The notes under the pieces are model-generated. The model saw nothing but the letters and a program-made list of their open reading frames with translations, did not search any database and was not told the DNA's origin. Below, piece by piece: positions 55,395 to 64,000 of a DNA stretch of 64,000 nt (position 1 is its first letter; the number at the start of each line of letters is the position of its first letter). Origin of the DNA: Pseudomonas pergaminensis (GTDB taxonomy: Bacteria; Pseudomonadota; Gammaproteobacteria; Pseudomonadales; Pseudomonadaceae); the NCBI RefSeq assembly GCF_024112395.2, contig NZ_CP078013.2, forward strand, positions 2,480,001 to 2,544,000, written 5' to 3'. Made by a program: the position numbers and the translations under genes.

Positions 55395-56255
55395 TTACAG
55401 GTCGCGCACTACGCGGAACCCAATCCAATCCCCCCGCGTCTGCGGGTAGATGGTGTTGCGGTTGCCCGAGCGCGAGAACACCGGCGCTTCACCCCAGTCA
55501 TTGCCGCGAATCATGTAGCCCTCGCAGTTCGGCTCCATCCACGCACTGCCGTCGGTAGGCGCGCCGACGTAGTTGGGGTGTTCGCAGTCGGCCACGCGCT
55601 CGTAGACGTTGCCGTGCATGTCGTACATGCCAAAGGCATTCGGCGGGTAGCTGCCGACCGGCGACGAATAGCTGTACCCATCGGCCGGGCCATAGGTGTT
55701 GGCATGCTGGGCGATGCTGTAGTCCTTGCCCTCATCGAACGGGAAGGGGAATGGCCCGGTAGACCCGGCACGCGCGGCGTATTCGCGTTGGGCCTCGCTG
55801 ACCATGTGGTACTGCTGGCCGGTTTTTTTCGACAACCAGGCCACGTACTGCTTGATGTCGTCCATGTCCATGCACACCGCCGGCTGGCGTGGGCCCTGGG
55901 GGTAGCGCGGCTTGCTGGCGATGCATTCGCGGCCGGGGCGGGTGTCGCCATCGGCGATCTTCACCCCGGTCTGGCGCACATAACTGTCCCATTCGCCGGC
56001 GGTGATGTGGAAGCGGCTCATGGCGAACGGCTTGGCAAAGGTCACCTCATGCATCGGGCCTTCATCCGGCTCGCGGCCGACTTCACCCTCGGGTGTGCCC
56101 ATGGTGAAGGTGCCGGCGGGCAGCACCACCATTTCCGGGCAGTCCTTGCAGTCCTTGAACACTTTGCCGGGTTGTGGCGCGGCGGCCTGGGCGAGGCTTG
56201 GCAACAAGGCGCCGCACAGGGCGGTCAGTGCCAATGCCGTGAGGGGTTTGTTCAT
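55395..56255 (-). CDS. pvdO: Pyoverdine maturation protein PvdO (formylglycine-generating enzyme-like)
   Basis: This 286-residue periplasmic protein has a Sec signal peptide (about residues 1-25, ending LAQA) and an FGE-sulfatase/SUMF1 domain with MVVLPAGTFTMGTPEGE, PMHEVTFAKPF, EAQREYAARAG and a C-terminal GNDWGEAPVFSRSGNR to GFRVVRDL. It is required for the oxidation that completes the chromophore from ferribactin; its chemistry is unusual for the fold. It is the last gene of pvdMNO, 34 bp after pvdN, with AGAGGA as ribosome site. Confidence 0.92.
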   Translation of the reverse strand: MNKPLTALALTALCGALLPSLAQAAAPQPGKVFKDCKDCPEMVVLPAGTFTMGTPEGEVGREPDEGPMHEVTFAKPFAMSRFHITAGEWDSYVRQTGVKIADGDTRPGRECIASKPRYPQGPRQPAVCMDMDDIKQYVAWLSKKTGQQYHMVSEAQREYAARAGSTGPFPFPFDEGKDYSIAQHANTYGPADGYSYSSPVGSYPPNAFGMYDMHGNVYERVADCEHPNYVGAPTDGSAWMEPNCEGYMIRGNDWGEAPVFSRSGNRNTIYPQTRGDWIGFRVVRDL

Positions 56256-56289
56256 GGAGTCCTCTCATTCAACGTGGAAAAGGTGTGCG

Positions 56290-57561
56290 TTACACCCGCT
56301 GGCCCAGCAACGTCATGAAGCGCTGGATCTCTGCGGAAGAATTGAGCAGCCCAGGCGCGGTGCGGATCACTGGGCCGACATCACGGTCTACCGCATCGAT
56401 CACCACGCGGTTTTTCATCATGTAGGCGGCCACGGCGTCACTGTCCTGGCCCTTGACCCTGAAGAAGGTAAAGCCGGCCGACAGCTCGGGGCTGCGTGGT
56501 GTGACCAGTTCGATCTGCGGGTGTGCCAGCAGCTGATCTTTCAGTTCGGTGTTCAACGCATGGATGCGCGCCTGCACCGGCGCCTTGCCCAGCTGCAGGT
56601 GCAACTTGAAGGCTTCGTCCGCCGCCCAGCGATGCTCGAAGGCGTGGTAGCCGCCTGGGGTCATGATGGTGGCGAAGTCCTTGTCTTCGGAGAAGGTCGG
56701 CACCATGGGGGTCACGTACTTGTTTTGCGGGTCGCGGGCGCACACCAGTCCGGTGCCGCGCGGGCCGAACATCCACTTGTGGGTGCCGGCGATGAAAAAG
56801 TCGCAGTGCATGTCCGGGAAATCGAGGTTTTCCACGCCAAAGCCATGCACGCCGTCGACCACGTAAAGGATACGGTCCTTGTCGTCACGGTTGCGGTTGT
56901 GTTCTTCCACCAGCTTGCCGATCTCGCCGATGGGCAGTTTCACGCCGCTGCCGGACTGCACCCAGGTCATGCCGAGTACCCGGGTGTTGGGGCGGATGTT
57001 GCGCTGGATGTTGCCCAGCACCTCGTCGACGGACACGCGGTGGGCGTTCTCGAACAGGCGAATCTTGCGGACTTGGGTCTGCTCCTTGCGCACCCGGAAG
57101 TCCAGGCTGAACTCGGTGGCGTAGTGTTCGTGGACCGTGGTGAGGATCTCCTGGTCGGGCCGCACCTTGATCCCGCCATAAATCATCGCCAACCCTTCGG
57201 AGGTGCTGCCGGTGAGGGCGATCTGCGGCGGCGTGGCGTTCAGGTAGCGGCCGGCCCACTCGCGTACCTGGCCTTCGCGTTTCCAGGTTTCCTGCCGGTC
57301 CCAGTCCATGGCCAGGCCAGGGTTGCGATCGATCTGCGCGCGGTAGCGCTCAATGGCCGCGCGCACCGGCTTGGGGTGCGTGGCCACCAGGAAGTTGGAG
57401 AAGTGCAGGTAGTCTGGGTCCTGGTTGAACAGTTGCTTGAGCCCCGTCCATGGGTCATCGGTTGTGTTGGCGGCGAAGGCCTGCGGAAGCAGGGCAGCGC
57501 CCAGTGGCAGGCTGGCGGCAAATACACCAGCCTGCTTGAGGAACGTACGGCGGTCGGTCAT
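56290..57561 (-). CDS. pvdN: Periplasmic PLP-dependent enzyme PvdN
   Basis: This 423-residue aminotransferase-class-V fold enzyme has an N-terminal Tat signal (DRRTFLKQAG) followed by a hydrophobic stretch ending in QAFA. The PLP lysine is expected in FFIAGTHKWMFGPRG (about residues 256-270). In Pseudomonas it converts the glutamic acid side chain of the chromophore to the succinamide form in the periplasm. The Tat signal fits export after cofactor binding. It lies 18 bp downstream of pvdM and is cotranscribed. Confidence 0.92.
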   Translation of the reverse strand: MTDRRTFLKQAGVFAASLPLGAALLPQAFAANTTDDPWTGLKQLFNQDPDYLHFSNFLVATHPKPVRAAIERYRAQIDRNPGLAMDWDRQETWKREGQVREWAGRYLNATPPQIALTGSTSEGLAMIYGGIKVRPDQEILTTVHEHYATEFSLDFRVRKEQTQVRKIRLFENAHRVSVDEVLGNIQRNIRPNTRVLGMTWVQSGSGVKLPIGEIGKLVEEHNRNRDDKDRILYVVDGVHGFGVENLDFPDMHCDFFIAGTHKWMFGPRGTGLVCARDPQNKYVTPMVPTFSEDKDFATIMTPGGYHAFEHRWAADEAFKLHLQLGKAPVQARIHALNTELKDQLLAHPQIELVTPRSPELSAGFTFFRVKGQDSDAVAAYMMKNRVVIDAVDRDVGPVIRTAPGLLNSSAEIQRFMTLLGQRV

Positions 57562-57579
57562 GGACTGGCTTCTGGATGA

Positions 57580-58929
57580 TTAGCGGTTGGCCAACGGCTT
57601 GGCGGCTTTTTGTACCTGGTCCCACACCCGCAGGAAGTTGCCTCCCCACAGCTTGGCGATGTCGGCTTCGGAGTAGCCGCGCTGGATCAGTTCGGCAGTG
57701 ACGTTGCGTATTTCGCCGACGTTGTTCCAGCCCTGGACACCGCCGCCATCGTTGAAGTCCGAAGACAGGCCGACATGGTCGATGCCGATCTTGCGCACGG
57801 TGTAGTCGATGGCATCCCCCAGGTCCTTGAGCGTGGCCTTGGGTTCCTCATCGAGAATGCCGTACAGCGCGCTGGCATACTCGCCGAACTTGTGTTCGGG
57901 CCAGGCGGCGATGATCGCGTCGCCCGGCATCAAAGCCACGGCGAGGTTGGGCAGGGGCGGCAGGTCGAAACGTGCGCGCAGGGCGTTGAGCTTGTCCTGG
58001 GTCGGCTGGCTCAGCGGGCGCAGGTAAGCGGAGAACCCCACGATCTGCACCACGCCGCCGCTGTTCTTGATCAGTTGCAGCTCTTTGTCGCTCAGGTTGC
58101 GCGGGATATCCACCGACGCGCGCGGCGCCGAATGGGACGCCACCATCGGCGTGCGGCTCAATTGCGCCACTTGCTCCAGCGCCTTGGTCGACATTTGCGA
58201 CACATCGATGATCACCCCCAGGTCATTGAGGCGGTGCACCGCTTGTTTGCCGATGTCCGACAGGCCATCAAGGGCGTCGGTGGAGTCATTGAAAAACGGC
58301 AGCGGGCGCGACGAGTCCGACCAGGCGTTATTGCCCACATAGCTGAAACCGAACATGCGCATGCCGCGCGCCGCCCACAGGTCCAGCAGGTTCAGGTCGT
58401 TGCCCAGCGGGTAGGCGTTGAGCATGCTGATGAAGATTGCGAACTTGCCTTCGCCATGCAGGCGCCGGAAATCATCCGGGGTGTAGGCGATGGCGACCTG
58501 ATTGGGGTAGTCGCGCACCATGCCGCTGATGATCTTGTAGCGCACTTCCTGTTCGTTGCGCGCGGCGTCGACAAAACCGTCGGTGGGTTTGTGCGGGGCG
58601 TTGGGGCCGTTCCAGATTTCCGGCCAGCCGAAGATGGTCAACGCTGCGCCGGACAAGCGCCCGCGTGCCGCCTTGGCCAGGTCGAACTGGCCTTCGCCGT
58701 CCTTGTCCGCCTCGTTGCCGGCGGTGCCGAAATCCACGGGCACGGTGATATGGCTGTCGAACGACAGCAACCGATCCTGCATTTCATTGGCCTGCTTGAT
58801 CACCGCCAGCGGGTAACCGGCATTGCCCTTGAACCAGTGATCCCAGACCAGGAAACCGGCTCCGGCACCGATGGCCAGTGCCAGCGGCAAGCCGATATAC
58901 AGCGCCTTTTTCGAACGTGGTTTTGTCAT
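57580..58929 (-). CDS. pvdM: Renal dipeptidase-like pyoverdine protein PvdM
   Basis: This 449-residue membrane-anchored periplasmic protein has one N-terminal hydrophobic segment (about residues 9-27) and a dipeptidase (peptidase M19) domain, seen as DSHITVPVDFG, VIIDVSQMSTKALE, PMVASHSAPRASVD and DHVGLSSDFNDGGG. PvdM is needed for periplasmic maturation of ferribactin. I chose the ATG at 58929 because GAG lies 6 bases upstream of it; the ATG two codons earlier has no usable ribosome site. It is first in pvdMNO, with an exact PvdS box 41 bp upstream. Confidence 0.9.
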   Translation of the reverse strand: MTKPRSKKALYIGLPLALAIGAGAGFLVWDHWFKGNAGYPLAVIKQANEMQDRLLSFDSHITVPVDFGTAGNEADKDGEGQFDLAKAARGRLSGAALTIFGWPEIWNGPNAPHKPTDGFVDAARNEQEVRYKIISGMVRDYPNQVAIAYTPDDFRRLHGEGKFAIFISMLNAYPLGNDLNLLDLWAARGMRMFGFSYVGNNAWSDSSRPLPFFNDSTDALDGLSDIGKQAVHRLNDLGVIIDVSQMSTKALEQVAQLSRTPMVASHSAPRASVDIPRNLSDKELQLIKNSGGVVQIVGFSAYLRPLSQPTQDKLNALRARFDLPPLPNLAVALMPGDAIIAAWPEHKFGEYASALYGILDEEPKATLKDLGDAIDYTVRKIGIDHVGLSSDFNDGGGVQGWNNVGEIRNVTAELIQRGYSEADIAKLWGGNFLRVWDQVQKAAKPLANR

Positions 58930-58969
58930 TGCCATCTCAGTCAGTTGAGGCCTTCGCTATCAGGGAAGA

Positions 58970-58993
58970 ACGAGTGATGGGCGGGGAAATTTA
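58970..58993 (-). promoter_or_regulatory. PvdS box of pvdMNO
   Basis: On the minus strand TAAAT (58989-58993), 16 bp, CGT (58970-58972). It is an exact match to the consensus and reads toward pvdM. Confidence 0.9.
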
Positions 58994-59012
58994 GGCGGGC
59001 AGGGCACGCCGG

Positions 59013-59036
59013 TAAATTTCCCCGGCGTGCAAACGT
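59013..59036 (+). promoter_or_regulatory. PvdS box of pvdP
   Basis: TAAAT (59013-59017), 16 bp, CGT (59034-59036), 35 bp before the pvdP ATG. Its -35 element is only 19 bp from that of the divergent pvdM box, so the two promoters are back to back. Confidence 0.9.
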
Positions 59037-59071
59037 TCTAGCTCTGATAAAGCCGTTTCCTAAGGTAGACA

Positions 59072-60697
59072 ATGACCATCTCTCGACGTGGGTTCATCGC
59101 AGGCCTGGCACTGACAGGTGCCGCTGTGCCGGCAGCCTTCTATGCCCATCGCGAGTTGACGCGCGAAGAAGAATTCCCCATCACCCCCGGCGAAGCCACG
59201 GTGGACCTGGCCGACACCGCCGGCCAGCACCTGGCGAACACGCTGCGTGGGGTCTGGGACCTGCGCCTGGAAGGTCGCGACGCCGGCCTCAAAGGGCTAC
59301 CACTGCAAGATTTGCAACTGCTGCTCGACATCGCGCCCCGTGGGCGCGGTTTGCGCGGTTACCTGGACACCTCCGCCCACCTGCGCGCCGAAGGCGAGCC
59401 GCGTTACCGTGTGCTGGGTGACCTGCTGACGGGGGAGAGCGCTGTGCTCTACTGGCGCCTGATCGACCGTGATTCGGTCGACGGTACACCCGCCTATGAA
59501 TTCAAGATGACCCTTGATGAGGTCTGGGCGGCCTTTGCCAACGCCGGCAGCAGCACCCTCAGTGGGCAGATCCTCGACCTGGATCGGCCACTTGCATGGG
59601 TTGAGCGCGATAATCGCTTCATCGCCCACAAGCAGTGGTTCCCCGAAGCCCGGCAGCGCATCGGCCTCAACCCGACCCTGCTGGCCTGGCTGATTTCCCC
59701 CGAACACCGCCTGTTTCACCAACTGTGGCACGCCACCCGTGACCAGTGGCACAAACTCTCCGAGGAAAAACGCGACGCCCTGCGTGGTATTGGCTGGCAA
59801 CCCGGCCCACGCGGCCAGGAACGCGATGCCCGGGGTAAACGCAAGGACCGTAACGGCTCGGGTATCGACTTCTTCTTCATGCACCGCCACATGCTCGGCA
59901 CCGCGCGCTCCATGCAGGACCTGCCCTCGTGGCCGCAATTCCCCGAGCCACAACCGGCCCTGGAACGCGATCGCCTGGGCTTTCTGCGTTACTTCGACAA
60001 CCACGACGGCTTCGCGCTGCCGCCCACCTGGCAGGCACCCGATGACAGCGAGTACACCCAGTGGGTCAGCGACATCAAGGCTGCCGAGACTTACCACAGC
60101 AACTTTCAGGTGTGGGAGTCCCAATACCGCGACCCGCGCTACCTGGCCAAATTCACCCTGGGGCAGTTGGGCTCCGAGATGGAACTGGGCCTGCACGACT
60201 GGCTGCACATGCGCTGGGCCTCGGTGCCGCGCGACCCGTCCAACGGCGCACCGGTGCCCATGGCCCGCGACCCGTCGGACTTCGCCCCACGCTGGTACGC
60301 GGCGGAAAACGACTTCCTTGGCGACCCGTTTTCCTCCCACGTCAACCCGGTGTTCTGGCACTTCCACGGCTGGATCGACGACCGCATTGAAGACTGGTTC
60401 CGTGCCCATGAGCGCTTCAATCCGGGCGAAGTCCAGCGCATGCAGGTCAACGGCGTCGCCTGGTTCGCGCCGGGGCGCTGGGTGGAGGTAGGCGACCCCT
60501 GGCTCGGCCCGGACACCCATGGCTGCAGCACCACGCCGGGCTTGCAGATGGGCCGGTCGATGGAGATGGACCCGGAGACCATGAAGCTGGCGCTGCGCAT
60601 TACCTTCGGCGAAGACGAAGGTAGGTTGCAGGGACTGTTCAAGCGCGTACCGAAACGGCCTTGGTATGCGCGGCACCTGAAGTTGAAAACCTCCTGA
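59072..60697 (+). CDS. pvdP: Tyrosinase-like chromophore maturation enzyme PvdP
   Basis: This 541-residue periplasmic copper oxidase has an N-terminal Tat signal (SRRGFIAGLALTG). The tyrosinase part lies in the C-terminal half: histidine-rich segments FFFMHRHMLG (about residues 266-275), LGLHDWLHMRW and NPVFWHFHGWIDDRIEDW are candidate copper ligands. It oxidises the tyrosine-derived ring of the precursor during formation of the fluorescent chromophore. AAGG precedes the ATG. It is the last recognisable pyoverdine gene here; the PvdRT-OpmQ export genes that follow in P. aeruginosa are not seen, and a different NRPS gene starts instead. Confidence 0.92.
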   Translation: MTISRRGFIAGLALTGAAVPAAFYAHRELTREEEFPITPGEATVDLADTAGQHLANTLRGVWDLRLEGRDAGLKGLPLQDLQLLLDIAPRGRGLRGYLDTSAHLRAEGEPRYRVLGDLLTGESAVLYWRLIDRDSVDGTPAYEFKMTLDEVWAAFANAGSSTLSGQILDLDRPLAWVERDNRFIAHKQWFPEARQRIGLNPTLLAWLISPEHRLFHQLWHATRDQWHKLSEEKRDALRGIGWQPGPRGQERDARGKRKDRNGSGIDFFFMHRHMLGTARSMQDLPSWPQFPEPQPALERDRLGFLRYFDNHDGFALPPTWQAPDDSEYTQWVSDIKAAETYHSNFQVWESQYRDPRYLAKFTLGQLGSEMELGLHDWLHMRWASVPRDPSNGAPVPMARDPSDFAPRWYAAENDFLGDPFSSHVNPVFWHFHGWIDDRIEDWFRAHERFNPGEVQRMQVNGVAWFAPGRWVEVGDPWLGPDTHGCSTTPGLQMGRSMEMDPETMKLALRITFGEDEGRLQGLFKRVPKRPWYARHLKLKTS

Positions 60698-61008
60698 TTT
60701 TGAAACCGGGCGCGTGTTATGGCGAGTGTGACTTGCTGTGGTGAGCCCACTCACCACAACAAGCCCACTCACCAAAGGAATACGGCGTTGCGCAATTGCG
60801 ATTGAACCAACCCAGATCCTCCTTGTCCCCGCTTCCCATGTCACCCCCCGCCTGTCAAATCCCTTAATTTTCCAAGCCTGCCGGAAGCCTCTCCAGGCCC
60901 CCGGCTGCGCCCGCTATTTTTTTGGATGCGGGGCGCCCAGCACCCGATTCAAGCGGCAGCTGAAAACGGACTTTCTTCTCCACCGTGACTTATCAGGCAG
61001 GTTACCCC
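60698..61008. other. Intergenic region between pvdP and the lipopeptide synthetase gene
   Basis: This 311-bp stretch has no convincing gene. It holds a hairpin at 60732-60763 with 14-bp arms (one mismatch) and a CCCA loop, probably a REP-like remnant or a stop for pvdP, and the perfect palindrome CGCAATTGCG at 60791-60800, a possible regulator site. I see no PvdS box. A poly-T run at 60916-60922 is not preceded by a good stem. CAGG lies before the ATG at 61009. Confidence 0.6.
60732..60763. repeat. REP-like hairpin downstream of pvdP
   Basis: CTTGCTGTGGTGAG (60732-60745) pairs with CTCACCACAACAAG (60750-60763) at 13 of 14 positions. The loop is CCCA and there is no T tract. A partial extra copy (CCCACTCACCA) follows directly. 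Confidence 0.6.
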
Positions 61009-64000
61009 ATGCAGTTCAGCGAATTATTGGCAGCGATTTCCACCCATGCGATCCGTCTGCAACTGGAAGAAGGCGACCTGATCATCCTCGGTGACGACGA
61101 GGCATTGGAGGATGCGCTGTGGGATCAATTGATCGCCCACAAGCCCCGGCTGCTGGCGTTGGTTGCCGAGCATGGCGGTGACTGGCTCAGCCCGGCCTAT
61201 CGCATCACGCCGGACATGCTCGCGCTGGTCAACCTCGACCAGGCGGCCATCGACCGTATCGTCGCCGCCATCCCTGGGGGCGCGGCGAATGTGCAAGACA
61301 TTTACCCGCTGGCGCCGCTGCAGGAGGGCATGCTTTACCACCACCTGTCAGCGGAGCAGGGCGACCCCTACGTGTTGCACGCGCAGTTCGAGTTTGACAG
61401 CCGCGCACGGTTGCACGCGTTTGCCGAAGCCTTGCAATGGGTGATCGATCGCCACGACATCCTGCGTACCTCCATGGTCTGGGAGCGCCTCGACGAGCCG
61501 CTGCAGGTGGTGTGGCGCAAGGCGAGCCTGGTGTGCGAAGCCGTGGAGATCGATGCCCGCAACTACCGCATGGACCTGGGCCAGGCGCCGCTGCTGCGCC
61601 TGGTGTTTGCCGAGGACGCACTCACTGGGCGTGTGGCGGCGACCCTGCTGTTTCACCACACCATTCTCGACCACACTGCCCTGGATGTGGTGCGCCATGA
61701 AATCCAGCTGTACCTGGCTGGCGAGCAGGCCCTGGCGGGTGAGCCGGTGCCGTTTCGCAGCTATATCGCCCAGGTGCGCCACGGCGTCAGCGAACAGGCG
61801 CATGAGGCCTTTTTCCGCGAGATGCTGGCAGACATCGATGAGCCGACGCTGCCTTTCGGGTTGCAGGACGTACAGGGTGACGGGCTGGGCATTGACGAGG
61901 CACGTGTCGCCGTCGACAGCGCGCTGAGCCGCCGCCTGCGCACCCTGGCGCGGCCCCTTGGTGTCAGCGTGGCAAGCATGATGCACTTGGCGCTGGCCCG
62001 CGTGCTGGGTGTGGTCTCCGGCCGTGATGCCGTGGTGTTCGGCACCGTGATGCTCGGTCGCATGGGGGCGGGCGAGGGCGGTGAACGGGCCTTGGGCATG
62101 TTCATCAACACCTTGCCCTTGCGCGTGGATGTGGGCGAGCAGGGCGTGCGCGCCGGGGTCAAGGCTACCCACGAACGCCTGACCACCTTGCTCAACCACG
62201 AACATGCGTCCCTGGCGCTGGCCCAGCGTTGCAGTGGTGTCGCCGCGCCGACGCCGCTGTTCAGCGCCATGCTCAACTACCGCCACAGCGCCGCCACGGA
62301 CATGGCCGAGGTGATCGAGGTGGCCGAGGGCATTCGCGTGCTCGGCGCCGAGGAGCGCACCAACTACCCGCTGACGGTCAACGTCGATGACCTGGGTGAA
62401 GATTTCGCCCTGACGGTGATGGTTGACGCATCCATCGGTGCTGCACGTGTCGCCACCTACCTGCACACCGGCCTGGAAAGCCTGGCCAATGCCCTGGAAC
62501 AACGACCGGATATGCCGCTCAGCGGCCTGAATATCCTGCCCGACGCCGAACGCCACACCCTGTTGCACCGCCTCAATGAAACCCCCGCGCACTACGCCGA
62601 CACGGCCCTGATCCATCAACACGTCGAAACCCACGCCGCTGCCCAGCCCGACGCCATTGCCTTGCGCTTCGACAACCAGCGCGTGAGCTACCGCCAACTC
62701 AACGAACGCGCCAACCAGGTCGCCCACCGCCTGCTGGCCCAGGGCATCCGCCCCGATGACCGCGTGGCCATCTGCGTGGAACGTGGCCCGGAGATGATCA
62801 TCGGCCTGCTCGGCATCCTCAAGGCCGGCGCCGGCTACGTGCCGATCGACCCGGCCTACCCGCTGGAGCGCATTGCCTACACCCTGGCCGACAGCGAACC
62901 CGTGGCCGTGCTGGTGCAGGTCAATACCCGCCACCTGGTCGGCGACCTGCCGCAGGTCGACCTCAACGGGTTGCGCGGCGAATCCCTCGTCAATCCTCGG
63001 GTCAGCCTCAGCCCGGCTCACCTGGCCTACGTGATCTACACCTCTGGCTCCACGGGCGAGCCCAAGGGGGTGATGATCGAACACCGCCAGGTCGCGCGCT
63101 TGTTCACGGCGACCGAGCACTGGTTCGGCTTCAACCGCAACGACGTCTGGGCGCTGTTCCATTCTTTCGCGTTCGACTTTTCGGTGTGGGAAATCTGGGG
63201 CGCGCTGATGCATGGCGGCCAGTTACTGATCGTGCCGCAACTGGTCAGCCGCTCGCCGGACGAGTGCTACACGCTGCTCTGCGAAGCGGGCGTGAGCATC
63301 CTCAACCAGACGCCCAGCGCGTTCCGCCAATTGATCGCTGCACAAGGCCAGAACCCGCAGTCCCATTCCCTGCGCCAGGTGATCTTCGGCGGCGAGGCAC
63401 TGGAGCCGGGCATGCTCAAGCCGTGGTACGCCCGAGCGATCAACGCCGGGACGCAATTGGTGAACATGTACGGCATCACCGAAACCACCGTGCACGTGAC
63501 CTACCGCGCCCTGGAAGCGGCGGATGCGCAGTTGGTCGGTGTCAGCCCGATTGGCGTGCGCATTCCCGATTTGCAGTTGTATGTGCTCGACGCACGCCGC
63601 GAGCCCTTGCCGCTGGGTGTGGTCGGCGAGTTGTACGTGGGCGGCGCCGGTGTGGCGCGGGGTTACCTCAACCGGGACGCGCTGACCGCCGAGCGCTTCC
63701 TGCCCGACCCGGCCACCGGCCTGCGCATGTACAAGACCGGTGACCTCGGCCGCCTGCGGGCCGATGGCAGCGTCGAATACCTGGGCCGCAACGATGACCA
63801 GGTGAAGATTCGCGGTTTCCGCATCGAGCTGGGCGAGATCGAAGCGCGGCTGGCCAGCGCCGAGGGCGTGCGTGACGCCGTGGTGATCGCCCGTGAAGAC
63901 GAGCCGGGCGACAAGCGCCTGGTGGCCTACGTGATTGCCGACGGCGAGCTGCGTGCCGCCGACCTGCGCGACCACCTGCTGCTGAGCCTGGCCGAACACA
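61009..64000 (+). CDS. Cyclic lipopeptide synthetase, Thr-activating first module (ViscB/MassB-like, 3' truncated)
   Basis: The frame is open to the window edge (997 residues visible). Residues 1-55 resemble a TubC-type N-terminal docking domain. A condensation domain follows (about 80-500) with HHTILDH at 216-222 and [16 protein letters not shown] at its start, the style of Pseudomonas lipopeptide synthetases, perhaps of the dual epimerisation/condensation type. The A domain (TSGSTG near 678) has code DFWNIGM-VH plus an expected Lys, the established threonine code. A docking domain and no loading module mean it accepts a chain from another synthetase. ViscB/MassB of viscosin and massetolide start with Thr, and from memory lie next to pyoverdine genes in P. 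fluorescens SBW25. Other Thr-starting lipopeptide synthetases are possible, so I leave the symbol empty. Confidence 0.85.
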   Translation, partial: MQFSELLAAISTHAIRLQLEEGDLIILGDDEALEDALWDQLIAHKPRLLALVAEHGGDWLSPAYRITPDMLALVNLDQAAIDRIVAAIPGGAANVQDIYPLAPLQEGMLYHHLSAEQGDPYVLHAQFEFDSRARLHAFAEALQWVIDRHDILRTSMVWERLDEPLQVVWRKASLVCEAVEIDARNYRMDLGQAPLLRLVFAEDALTGRVAATLLFHHTILDHTALDVVRHEIQLYLAGEQALAGEPVPFRSYIAQVRHGVSEQAHEAFFREMLADIDEPTLPFGLQDVQGDGLGIDEARVAVDSALSRRLRTLARPLGVSVASMMHLALARVLGVVSGRDAVVFGTVMLGRMGAGEGGERALGMFINTLPLRVDVGEQGVRAGVKATHERLTTLLNHEHASLALAQRCSGVAAPTPLFSAMLNYRHSAATDMAEVIEVAEGIRVLGAEERTNYPLTVNVDDLGEDFALTVMVDASIGAARVATYLHTGLESLANALEQRPDMPLSGLNILPDAERHTLLHRLNETPAHYADTALIHQHVETHAAAQPDAIALRFDNQRVSYRQLNERANQVAHRLLAQGIRPDDRVAICVERGPEMIIGLLGILKAGAGYVPIDPAYPLERIAYTLADSEPVAVLVQVNTRHLVGDLPQVDLNGLRGESLVNPRVSLSPAHLAYVIYTSGSTGEPKGVMIEHRQVARLFTATEHWFGFNRNDVWALFHSFAFDFSVWEIWGALMHGGQLLIVPQLVSRSPDECYTLLCEAGVSILNQTPSAFRQLIAAQGQNPQSHSLRQVIFGGEALEPGMLKPWYARAINAGTQLVNMYGITETTVHVTYRALEAADAQLVGVSPIGVRIPDLQLYVLDARREPLPLGVVGELYVGGAGVARGYLNRDALTAERFLPDPATGLRMYKTGDLGRLRADGSVEYLGRNDDQVKIRGFRIELGEIEARLASAEGVRDAVVIAREDEPGDKRLVAYVIADGELRAADLRDHLLLSLAEH

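Noticed and set aside
60916..60922. Poly-T run as a terminator before the lipopeptide gene
   Set aside because: No adequate stem precedes it on the plus strand.

Overview
The window looks like a chromosomal segment of a fluorescent Pseudomonas of the P. fluorescens group. The reasons are the pyoverdine gene order, PvdS-type promoters, REPIN palindromes with GTGGGAGCGGGCTTG ends, and a GC-rich coding style. No rRNA, tRNA, CRISPR array or insertion sequence was found. All assignments come from reading the sequence; no database search was run.

Left part (1-20.5 kb). Positions 1-4540 hold a urea/short-chain-amide ABC transporter (urtABCDE type; the first gene is cut by the window edge). At 4717-5934 lies a lone gene for a three-repeat protein. 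It is preceded by an exact hrp box (GGAACC-N16-CCACAGA) and its N-terminus has no acidic residue before residue 38, so it is a candidate type III secreted protein. A fumarase / dicarboxylate transporter / lyase cluster follows on the minus strand (6033-10257) with a divergent GntR regulator, then a chemotaxis receptor. An amide-hydrolysis operon fmdA-fmdB-amiE-amiB (12974-16599) probably works with the transporter. A MATE pump, a divergent TetR/MFS pair with two operator-like repeats, and a hicAB toxin-antitoxin module complete this part.

Central part (20.7-60.7 kb). This is a pyoverdine locus in the order I know from P. aeruginosa: pvdI-pvdJ-pvdD, then fpvA, pvdE, pvdF, pvdO, pvdN, pvdM, pvdP. 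The three synthetases carry eight modules. The A-domain codes and E domains read as D-Ser, Lys, fOHOrn / D-Ser, Ser / Lys, fOHOrn, Ser-thioesterase. C-domain types agree at every junction. The predicted product is chromophore-D-Ser-Lys-fOHOrn-D-Ser-Ser-c(Lys-fOHOrn-Ser). Four exact PvdS boxes (TAAAT-N16-CGT) drive pvdE, pvdF, pvdMNO and pvdP from two divergent promoter regions. The chromophore synthetase PvdL, PvdA, PvdH and PvdS are not here and must lie elsewhere.

Right edge (61.0-64.0 kb). A further NRPS gene starts just after pvdP and runs off the window. It has a TubC-like docking domain, a lipopeptide-type C domain and an A domain with the Thr code DFWNIGMVHK. This fits the second synthetase of a viscosin/massetolide-type cyclic lipopeptide (viscB/massB). 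A siderophore locus and a split lipopeptide locus therefore sit side by side.
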